The translations under genes and the position numbers were made by a program. The notes below the pieces were generated by a model. It was not told the origin of the DNA. It did not search any database and saw nothing but the letters and a program-made list of their open reading frames with translations. DNA of 64,000 bases. It comes from Sarcocystis neurona (taxonomy: Eukaryota > Apicomplexa > Conoidasida > Eucoccidiorida > Sarcocystidae). Shown piece after piece: positions 46,801-54,054 of this stretch. The stretch lies in NCBI GenBank assembly GCA_000727475.1, contig KL647299.1, forward strand, positions 2,139,974-2,203,973, written 5' to 3'. Within the stretch, counting starts at the first letter, position 1, and the number at the start of each line of letters is the position of its first letter.

Positions 46801-49800
46801 AACGTATACACGTATACATATACAGGTGTATTTGTGTAGACATCAGGTTGCCCCACTGCAGTTAGACATGTAGACAGACATCCATACGTACTTCTATATG
46901 CCTCTGTACTGTACGTCTGCTCCTTTGTATTAGATTCTACGTATCCTTGTATAAGTAGACACGTGTCTAGATAGCCCCCCACACAAGTGGGGTGTCTAAT
47001 CCGTAGCTTATATACACACCCAGGGTATACGTTGCTGCACACACTTTTATACATATATAGAGGCACACCGACATATACGTCCCTGGCGCCCCTTCATTTG
47101 TGAGGTTCGCATATAGGTACTGAGAAACATACATTCTAGCCTTCACATAAATAGAGACACAGAGAGCAGCATCTCCTCTCTCTCTGTATATATAAAAGTA
47201 GACACATACGTGTATGTATTTATATGAACTACTCTCTCTATATATATATACATGTACGTGTGTAAGCACGGCCACATCTATTGCGGGCCACACACACATA
47301 CTCATGCAGATATATATATGGATACCTACAGATAGGGATATGAATAGAAAGGGGGATATACTCATATGTACATATGTAGACAGAAGCGTACATTTATAGA
47401 GAGAGGAGAAGAGAGGGAAAGGGATAGTTGTTCGCCTGCAGCATGTGGCCGCTGATGGCGATATGCGTACAGGAACATATATTGGTATGTGTATATGTCC
47501 GGGCACACGCCTACCCGTACCTGGGCTCGGTATGTAGTGGAGGCTGCGTTCAGTCCGAGTGTCGAGCAGCAGAATTTTGACTTCCGTTCCTCGTATAAAT
47601 TCTTCTTCTTCTATTTCCTTGGCTGACGCAGGGGTAGCAGCACCAGAAGAGTTTCCCTTATCTGCTTCTCCACTGGCGACATGCCTGTCCTCGCTCCTGC
47701 TGCTGCTGTCTTCCGTCCTTCTCTTTGTCTCGCTGCCGTTGCGATTTTCTCTGCTGCTCCTCCCCGCGCTGTTCAACTCGCTGCTGCTGCTGCCGGGGTT
47801 CGCGCTGCTGCTGCTGCGAATCACGCCTCCGCTGTTGGCTTCCTCCGCACTGCTGCCGTCGCTCCTCTTGGTATTTTCGTTGCTGCCGCTGTTATCGCTA
47901 CTGCTGCTGGTAGTAGGCGGGCTCACTTTGTTTGGCTTCTTGGGGTGTACGTACACCCCGAAGACGTGGGAAGAGTAGACACCGGCTCGCCACGGACTGC
48001 GTCGCGGAGAGTTCGCTGGCACTTGCAGAAAGTCGAGAAAAGCTTGCTGCAGTTCCGGCAGGTGCGGCTGGTTCCGGCCGCCATCATTCATCCCTGAACA
48101 GTAGGAGCAACACAACCCCTCAAAAGCAGTCCACATGTTCTTTCGCTGCTGCTGTCGCTGCTGCTGCTCTGCCTGCGTGACTCTGGGTCGTTCCGCAATG
48201 CAGTTGCTTCCCCTCGTGTCCCGACTCCCGCTGCTTCCTTTGCGCGAATCGCTGTGACTGCTGCGCAAATTGCTGCTGCAGCTGCTGCTCTGCCTGCCGC
48301 GGACTGGTGCCATCTCTGGTGGTGGGGCTGCCACTGCCAATCCACGCTGCCGTACGTACTGTCGCAGCCGCACAAAAAACCAGCTCAGCTGCTCTGGCTT
48401 TCCTTACTCCCCTTGATTGTCTCAGTGTCAGTGCTGTACTTGCTGTTGCTCCGCTGCTGTTGCTCGGCTGCTGCTGGTTAGCTGCTGTGCTGCTGCTGCC
48501 GTGCTGCTACTGTTGCTGGTTTCATCTACCGCCCTTACTAGTCTTCTGCTCCTGCTGCTGCTCTGACGGTGCTACTGTTGCTGTTCTGGTGCTGCTGCTG
48601 TTACTGTTCTGCTGCTGCTGCTCCTGTTGTCATCTGATGCTGCTTCTGCTGCTAGTGTTGTTCTGTTGTCGACGTGGTTGTGTCGCTGCCGCTGTTCTGG
48701 TGCTGCTGTTGCTCTGTTACTGCTGGTGCTATGGTGGTGCTGCTGCTCTGTTGGAGCTGCTCCTGCTGCTCAGGTGGTGCTCCTGGTGTTGCTCTAATGC
48801 TGCTGCTGCTCGTGCTGCTCTGGTGCTGCTCCTGCTCGTGCTGCTCTTGTACTGCTGCTGCTGCTCTGGTGGTGCTCCTGCTGCTGCTCTGGTAGTGTTG
48901 CTGCTCTGGTGCTCCTGCTGTTGCTGTGGTGGTGCTGCTGCTGTTTTGCTATTTGCTGTTGCTGCCGCCACGGTGGTGTTGCTGCACCGAAGTCGTTGTC
49001 GTCTCGAGTGCCGTCAAGCAGCAGCGTTTCTGCTGCCATGTCCCGGTACTGCGGCACAGCAGCAACTTGCTGCAACGACTCCTGCACCGCCTGCACCTCT
49101 CCGCTCGCTGTGCGCAGGCAACACCGCAGCAGCAGAAACAGCAGCCGCAGCATGTCCGGCAAGGCAGCAGCAACGGCAAGCGCAGCAAAGGCAAGCGCAG
49201 CAACAGCGGGCGCAACAGCGACAAGCGCACAAGCGACAAGCGGAGCGCCTCAGCAGCAGCAGCAACAGCGCAGACAAAGTCAGGCACGCGCAGAGGAAGC
49301 AGCCACCCCAGCAGTACCTATACGCAAGCGACCAACAGCAGCAGCACAGCAGCAGGAGCAGCACCAACACCACAACCAGTGGCACAGCAGGCGCAGCTGC
49401 CACGGTGCCGAAGCGGCAGCAGCAAATACAGCAGCAGCACCGCCAGCAGAAACACAGGAGTAGCACCGGCAGCAGGAAACACAGGAGCAGCACCGGCAGC
49501 AGGAAACGCAGCAGCGGCACCAACAGCAGGAAAACGCAGCTGCAGCACCGGCAGCAGGAACAGAGCAACAACACCAGTAGCGGGAACTGCAGCAGCGGCA
49601 GGGGCAGCAGGAACTACAGCAGCAGCAGGTGCAGCAGGAACTACAGCAGCAGCAGGTGCAGCAGGAACTACAGCAGCAGCAGGTGCAGCAGGAACTACAG
49701 CAGCAGCAGGTGCAGAAGAAACTACAGCAGTAGCAGGTGCAGCAGGAACTACAGCAGCACCAGAGGCAGCAGGAAACACAGAAGCTACACAGCAGCACGA

Positions 49801-51674
49801 GCAAAATGATGGCTACTGGAATAGTAATAGACGCGATATATTGACTCAAATAACGAGGCACCCCAAGACGCAGGTATTTGGCCGAGCCACACATCTTTCC
49901 GCTGTGTGCTCCACCGCCGCGCGCCTGCTCCTGCAGGACAGACCTTTGCTGATGCTTCTTCTGCGAGTGGGGCGCCGGCAGCCAGGGCTCCCGCCGCTGC
50001 TACTGCTGTTCTGCCTCCTGCGGCAAATCTTGCCGCCACGACTGCTGCTGCTGCTACGCCGCGCACACATCGCTACGGTACTGCTGCTGCAATTTGGGTG
50101 TTCACGTTCAGCTGCTGCTGCTGCTGCGACGTTGCTGCTGCGGCTGCAGGTGCTGCTTTCGCAGTGCTGTAATCCCAGCGTCTGCTGCTGTTCTCGCTGC
50201 TCGCCTACTGTGATACGGCAGCAGCTGCTGCAGCTAGTTTCTGCTCCTCTTGCCGCGGCTGCTCCGCATCCCATTCCTGCCGCTGCTGCCCCTGCTGCCG
50301 CTGGTGCAGTTGCAATTGCTGTTGCTGCTGCTGCAGTTGCTGTTGCTGCTCCTGCAGTTGCAGTTGCTGCAGTTGCTGTTGCTCCTGCTCTTGCAGTTGC
50401 TACTACTGGTGCTGTCGTTGCTCCTGCTGCTGCTGCCGCTGCTGCCGAAGCTCCTGCTTACGTGCGTAGCCTGCGTCGCCGAGCCAGAGCCATACGGTCG
50501 GGTGTGTCGCTCGAACGTGCTGCCAGAGCAGCGCCTCTTCCTGTCGCCACCTCAGCAGCAGCCGCTGCTGCTCCCCCTGCAAGCCCCGCCAGAGAGTTTC
50601 TTCCCCCCCCTGCAGCCATTGCTGCAGCAGCTGCTGCATGCGCTTCGGCAGCGACAGCCGCCTCTGCTTCTGCTCTGCAGTACGGTAGCAAGATCCGAAC
50701 GCTAGTCGCTGCAACAGCACGCCGTGCGTTGAATCAGGCCTAGGCTTGGTTGCAGCAACCCCAGCAGCAGCAGCAGTAAAGAAAGCGTGAGCACCACCGC
50801 CACCCGCGGCAGAAGCCGCAGCAGCAGAAGTGGCCGGTGGAAAGGAGGACGAGGGAGAGGGAGGAAGAGTCCCAGCGAGAGCCCATAGGACGGAAGGAAG
50901 AGAGGAAGTGGCAGCAGCAGAAGCAGCAGCAGGCCGTCCAGCACGAGCAGCTGGAGGCGCAGCAGCAGGCAGGCAGGTCGTAGACACAGCAGGAGGAGCA
51001 GCTGCCCACTGCTGCTGCAAAGATGAGGAAAGACAAACAACAGCGGTACTACCTGTTGCTGCTGCTGAGCTGGAGGCTAGCGCGACGGTCGGTAGATTTT
51101 CACAGGGAGGAAGCAGCAGCAGGAGCAGCAAGGCAGAGACGCCAGCACCAAGAACAGCAGCAATTAAGGCTGTCTTCACAGCTGCGGTGCTGTCGCTGCT
51201 GCTCCGGGCGCTGCAGACGTCGCGTCGGCTACCGATGCTGGCACAGCACGAGCTGCTGATTTCGCAAGGCCCCTTGCTGCACCGAGAAGGAGGCTGGACA
51301 GACAGCCTCGGGCTTTTGCTGTTGTCCACGCATGCGCCCCACCACCGCTTGCTGCTGCTGCTGCAGAAGAAGAAGGCGCTGGCAGGGGCCCTACTCCTGC
51401 GCCTGCAGGCGCTGCTGCGCGGTGCACGCGCCTGAGGCACTGCGGGAAGTCGCTGGCGTGGGACTCCCCGCCGCCCTGACTGCTGCTGCTGCGCCTCTGG
51501 CTCCTGCTGCTGCTGCTGCTTCCAGCGGTCCTCCTGCTGAAGTACACCCTCCTGCTGCTGCTGCGGCCATCGCAGCTCTCGGGACTCCTCATCGAGTTCC
51601 CAAGCGGCTGCTGCGCCTTTCCCTGCGCTGCTCCAGCAGCAGGTGCTCGCAGCAACCAACGGGGACGCCCGCAT
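36357..51674 (-). CDS. PhoD-like (alkaline phosphatase D type) metallophosphatase with terminal membrane helix
   Basis: PhoD enzymes are metal-dependent phosphomono/diesterases. Exons found: 51,674-50,462; 49,107-48,988; 48,093-47,521; 43,750-43,639; 39,964-39,815; 38,272-38,023; 36,841-36,357. Phases agree at all junctions except 47,521/43,750, where one base is unaccounted for (a microexon, another splice site or an indel). Family motifs occur in the expected order: L-A-F-G-S-C, V-W-L-W-L-G-D, D-G-T-R-D-D-N-D-F-G, N-D-G-G, Q-Q-A-F-L-D-F-L-Q-V-P, I-L-L-L-D-T-R, D-I-L-G-E-E-Q-W-Q-W-L-E-Q-Q-L, V-E-S-W-G-H-L-P, L-L-S-G-D-V-H-F-A-E-I, T-S-G-L-T-H-T, R-N-F-G-L-L-E-F-D. A hydrophobic helix lies near residue 180 and another near the C-terminus, so the enzyme is probably membrane-bound in the secretory system. 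Odd points are Asn for His in the DDHD motif, Ser- and Gln-rich inserts, and introns loaded with CAG/CTG repeats. The family call is secure; the substrate is unknown. Confidence 0.88.
38023..38272 (-). CDS. PhoD-like gene, exon with TSGLTHT and RNFGLLEFDY
   Basis: Acceptor TTGCTGCAG ends at 38,273 and the exon begins S-N-I-Y-E-I-T-T-S-G-L-T-H-T in phase 0. It ends ...P-P-D-M-K plus one base at AAAA|GTACGC (38,023, phase 1), which fits the next exon. It contains the 20-bp palindrome, read as A-V-Y-V-H-R just before N-F-G. An overlapping plus-strand frame at 38,060-38,359 is a shadow. Confidence 0.85.
38122..38141. promoter_or_regulatory. Palindrome TGCGGTGTACGTACACCGCA (copy 2)
   Basis: A perfect 20-bp inverted repeat inside a coding exon of the PhoD-like gene. 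Because of symmetry both strands read V-Y-V-H. Whether it acts as a DNA element is unknown. Confidence 0.5.
39350..39660. repeat. CA/TA microsatellite cluster
   Basis: (CA)n at 39,350-39,368 and TA/CATA runs to 39,640, in the intron between the 39,964-39,815 and 38,272-38,023 exons of the PhoD-like gene. Confidence 0.85.
39815..39964 (-). CDS. PhoD-like gene, exon with the SGDVHFAEI motif
   Basis: Exactly 50 codons, phase 0 at both ends: acceptor AAACTGTTCAG ends at 39,965, donor AAG|GTGAAG follows 39,815. It holds V-E-S-W-G-H-L-P-A-A-R and L-M-L-L-S-G-D-V-H-F-A-E-I, the last metal-binding motif of the family. Confidence 0.9.
40837..41695. repeat. Exact 122-bp direct repeat flanking the second assembly gap
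   Basis: The sequence from ACATATAGATGCGTCAC to CTGCCGCTGCTG occurs identically at 40,837-40,958 and 41,574-41,695, immediately on each side of the N run. This is what unmerged overlapping contig ends look like. Confidence 0.9.
40959..41573. other. Assembly gap (615 N)
   Basis: A run of N inside the long GC-AG intron of the PhoD-like gene, flanked by the 122-bp duplication and by CTG triplets. The true gap may be zero or a collapsed repeat. Confidence 0.98.
41680..41975. repeat. CTG/CTCCTG triplet-derived repeat block
   Basis: Imperfect CTGCTGCTCCTGCTAC-type repeats over about 290 bases. Minus frames read Ala/Gly or Ser/Arg repeats, the plus frame poly-Leu. It lies in the PhoD-like gene intron. 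Confidence 0.85.
42266..42443. repeat. 15-bp minisatellite GCTGGTCGCCTATAA
   Basis: Nine identical 15-base units run from 42,279 to 42,413, bordered by a 13-base variant on each side (42,266; 42,414) and a degenerate copy at 42,427. The length is a multiple of three and lacks stops, so the plus strand reads K-L-V-A-Y repeats and the minus strand R-R-P-A-Y repeats. It lies in the PhoD-like gene intron, so coding is unlikely. Confidence 0.95.
42541..42566. repeat. (AT)n microsatellite
   Basis: Thirteen AT units. Further TA/CT-rich imperfect microsatellite sequence fills 42,830-43,210 and 43,290-43,570. Confidence 0.9.
43639..43750 (-). CDS. PhoD-like gene, exon with GEEQWQWLEQQL
   Basis: Acceptor GCTGCTGCAG ends at 43,751. 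One base then 37 codons lead to ...H-L-L-V-S-S-I-Q, followed by GCAGGC. The next exon starts in phase 0, so this is best read as a GC-AG intron. The peptide D-G-D-I-L-G-E-E-Q-W-Q-W-L is a hallmark of the PhoD family. Confidence 0.9.
44419..45486 (+). CDS. Open frame nested antisense in a PhoD-like gene intron
   Basis: An ATG at 44,419 opens 355 codons of hydrophilic, Arg/Gln-rich sequence without a recognisable domain. It includes the palindrome at 45,172 and a Gln/Pro-rich end. CAG runs on this strand keep frames open, so chance is a serious alternative. No splice or promoter evidence was seen. Confidence 0.18.
   Translation: MSVDPISVQQTSPRIVPGETPGRRRDSGRGAVRKQRHSPPAPQHAPHKPNLPEEKEDFPTTTQRPSTYMQVGVRYVHTCNFIHRLRAVGRKEDARSTTRSETGGGRSCTNRRLSCGRKKTRETATKRRGDGETALDEKKTATAVFATDEAGRPQKSAESHRLLLVLFPQQQAREQAPLLVLYFARSGLGEPNRSREILPTNVAHNLPQGEQLGPHTGACAFPCELLHLRTCVSRMRGDGAARNAQGSTSNQVYVHCRKLTYPKMWQRVRTPAASIERRPDAPSIPATPPPPANKMTRPLQQEQLPLQQEQQPQDEQQPQEQPRSVSSRRSSCPAAVSSGFTTHRGNGGEQRLAVA
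45172..45183. promoter_or_regulatory. Palindrome GTGTACGTACAC (copy 3)
   Basis: A 12-bp perfect inverted repeat in the intron of the PhoD-like gene, preceded by a CAG. Confidence 0.45.
46370..46830. repeat. TA/CATA microsatellite region
   Basis: Imperfect TATATACATA and CTCTCT tracts, with similar sequence at 47,010-47,400. All are intronic to the PhoD-like gene. Confidence 0.8.
47521..48093 (-). CDS. PhoD-like gene, exon with NDGG, AFLDFLQVP and ILLLDTR
   Basis: Acceptor TACTGTTCAG ends at 48,094; donor CCCAG|GTACGG follows 47,521. It reads G-M-N-D-G-G-R-N-Q-P, Q-Q-A-F-L-D-F-L-Q-V-P-A-N-S-P-R-R, then G-V-Y-S-S-H-V-F-G. A Ser/Asn/Glu-rich insert of about 110 residues then separates this from E-F-I-R-G-T-E-V-K-I-L-L-L-D-T-R. 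In other PhoD proteins those two strands are nearly adjacent. Confidence 0.9.
47942..47959. promoter_or_regulatory. Palindrome GGGGTGTACGTACACCCC (copy 4)
   Basis: A perfect 18-bp inverted repeat in the coding exon, directly at the start of the Ser-rich insert (read G-V-Y-V-H-P on the minus strand). Confidence 0.5.
48988..49107 (-). CDS. PhoD-like gene, exon ending in DDND-FG
   Basis: The acceptor GCGCACAG ends at 49,108. Two bases, 39 codons and one base follow, to CTTCG|GTGCAG (48,988). It reads V-A-A-V-P-Q-Y-R-D-M and L-L-L-D-G-T-R-D-D-N-D-F. Joined to 48,093 it restores D-F-G-M-N-D-G-G, the family's DDHDyGxNDaG block. Confidence 0.9.
49560..49775. repeat. 27-bp minisatellite in PhoD-like gene intron
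   Basis: Unit GGAACTACAGCAGCAGC plus AGGTGCAGCA, with starts at about 49,610, 49,637, 49,664, 49,691, 49,718 (variant) and 49,745. A related 27-base unit (GGAAACACAGGAGCAGCACC type) precedes it at 49,445-49,520. Confidence 0.85.
50462..51674 (-). CDS. PhoD-like gene, first recognised exon
   Basis: The ATG at 51,674 is the only in-frame Met before the catalytic domain. Residues 1-170 are low-complexity (poly-Gln, Arg/Ser-rich). A hydrophobic helix follows at about 175-200 (T-A-L-I-A-A-V-L-G-A-G-V), then Ala/Ser/Pro-rich sequence, then L-Q-R-L-A-F-G-S-C-Y-R-T near 50,720 and P-T-V-W-L-W-L-G-D-A-G-Y-A ending at donor C|GTAAGC (50,462, phase 1). A short intron between 51,029 (AACAG|GTAGTA) and the TTTGCAG near 50,990, or an upstream exon, cannot be excluded. 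Confidence 0.75.
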
Positions 51675-53060
51675 TTGCTGCCTCGCGTTTCTCCTCCCTG
51701 CAGCAGGTGCAGGTAGCGCTGGGTGTGCTTCTGTTCGCGCGTCGTCTTCTCTGACAGCAGCAGCAGCAACAGCAGCTGCTCACACAGCAGTGTAAGGCCA
51801 GCTGAGTCCCTTGATACCGCAGAAAAGTTGTGCCGTCAAGCAGCAGCAGGTAATTGTCACCGGCAGCCGCTACAGGAGCCTCTGGACCAGCAGCAGTCTT
51901 CTCTGCAGGAGCAGCAGCAGCAGCTTCTGTTTAGCAGGATGGTGCAGCAGCAGCAGCACAACTGCGCAGTTCTGCGAGATTTTCCTGCGCACCTGTTGCA
52001 CGCCTGTGGCTGCGACGAAGCAGCACCCCAATAGATGAATTAGAAGGAGGTCACGTGACAGCAGCAGACGAAGACCCAGAACCCGAGGCAAGAGAAGGTA
52101 CCTTTCTGACAGGTGCAAATTCTGGGGCAATTTATATACATATATGTGTCGCCGGTATACGGTAGCGGCGAAAGATGAGACAGAAGGAAGCGCCGTTCAT
52201 GATAGGTTCGCGTATACATGCGGTGATTTTCTATGTACACGTATCTATACATATAGGAAGCGCGTCCATTTACGTCCATCTATACGCACATATATATATA
52301 TATGTATGATATATCTGGTCCTCTTATATAAAGCAGCGCGTCTACTTACCTCCACCTATGTGCGCACATATCTATATATATATATATATGTATACGTATA
52401 ATATACGCGTATATTGGTAGCCTTTTCTTAAGAATCCCCTGCCAATACGTGTATGCACGTACATATGTGTGGAGATATGTCGGATTGAGACAGTAGGTTC
52501 CAACTGCTCCATTCACGTGTACAGGCATGTGTCTCTCTGTGCGTGTGTGTGTGTACATATACATATATATGTATGTATAGACAGGTGTAGAGCCAGAGAT
52601 TCACCTCTGTGTGTGTGTGTTCCTATATAGAGAGAGAAATTCGCAGAACCAAAAATTCACTCTCTGTGTGTGGGTGTGTGGGTGTGTGTGTGTGTGTGTG
52701 TTTGTGAGTACAGATATATACATATATATGTATATGTAGACAGGCTTAGGACCAAAGATTGAGTCTCTCATCCACACAGAAGTGCATAAGTGTGGGTGTA
52801 TTTCCACCGAGGTCAAAAGGTGAAGACGCGTCAAGCGGCTCGTTGACCGGCCGGGGGCAATTTTCCACGATTGACAGCACGGCTGCATATGCTCCGGTCT
52901 GACAGCGTTGGCGGAGGGGCACCCTCTGCAAGCCGCCGCTGACGAGCTGCTGCAGCAGCAGCCGCCGCTGCGCCTCGGCGGAGCCCGCTGCAGCTATAGC
53001 AGCAGCAGAATGCCGACTGCAGCAGCAGCTGTAGCAGCAGCAGCTGTAGCAGCAGCAGCT

Positions 53061-53190
53061 GTAGCAGCAGACCGGCGACTGTAGCAGCAGACCGGCGACT
53101 GGTGCAGCAGACCGGCGACTGGAGCAGCAGACCGGCGACTGGAGCAGCAGACCGGCGACTGGAGCAGCAGACCGGCGACTGGAGCAGCAG
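53061..53190. repeat. 20-bp minisatellite GGAGCAGCAGACCGGCGACT
   Basis: Six 20-base units at 53,061, 53,081, 53,101, 53,121, 53,141 and 53,161, plus a half unit. First copies begin GTAG or GGTG, later ones GGAG. The period is not a multiple of three, so each strand shows a 20-residue superrepeat in all frames. It grows out of CTGTAGCAGCAG sequence to its left. Confidence 0.95.
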
Positions 53191-54040
53191 CCGCAGCAGC
53201 CGAAGGGCCACTGCAGCAGTGCAGCCGCGCTCGTCACGAGGCGGCCTGGCGCACCGGATGGTGTGCCGACGAAAGTTGCTGCCAGGACAGCACGTCGACG
53301 AGTACTCGCGCCAACTTCGCTGCTGGTACGGCGCCGACGAACTTTGTGCGCGCGGACGCTGCCTCTCAACAAGAAGCGCAGCAAGGTGTGGCAGCAGCGT
53401 CGGAAGCCCGATACGCGCAGAACAAAAGATGGAGTTGTTGCTGCTGGAACGGCTTTTCTTCTGTGCGCACAGGCGCGCAGCTGGCCGGCGAGACCGTCGC
53501 GTCCAGCAGCAGAAATAGTTTGTGACGAGTCAGGAGTGTCACACAACACCAGCAGTGGCAGCAGCAGCAGCAGCTGTTTGTTAGCGGTCTGCAATTCTGC
53601 GACGCACCTGCGCGCGCGCGCGCGCCCGCTGCCCCTGCCGCTCCGTACGCATGCGCGTCCAGCAAACATGCGCCCGCGCATGCACACACTCTCTCTCAAG
53701 TTCTTCGGCGGGGTCCTCACCTGCATGCGCTGCTGCCGCCTCCACCCGCTGTGGCAGCTTCGGCGCTATACACTACGGCGCTTCCTACTGCTCTCTCACG
53801 TCTCTCTCATCCCACTTTTGTCCCTCTTGCTGCTCCCCTCTGCTGCCCGCAGGTGCTGTGGCTTTGCTGCTGCTGTTACTGCAACATCAAGCCGAAGCGG
53901 CTCCAGCCTCCGTTCGGCTGCTGCTGTTTCGCCTATCAGGGGCGGCCATTAGTACATCGGAAGACAACATCGACACCCTGCAGCGTGACGCGGTAAAACG
54001 ACAACGCGCCGACTTCTGCGCACGAGCGATATCGCAGCCC

Positions 54041-54054
54041 GGTGTACATACACC
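54041..54054. promoter_or_regulatory. Near-palindrome GGTGTACATACACC
   Basis: Differs from the four perfect copies by the central pair only. Likely a diverged member of the same family. Confidence 0.35.

Noticed and set aside
48307..50743. Two long plus-strand ORFs (500 and 605 codons)
   Set aside because: They are open only because CTG/CAG DNA lacks stops. They read poly-Leu/Cys then Ser/Ala across two introns and an exon of the PhoD-like gene.
53102..53952. Overlapping plus-strand ORFs after the 20-bp repeat
   Set aside because: All three frames look equally protein-like over 53.2-53.5 kb, which is what GC-rich CAG DNA gives by chance.
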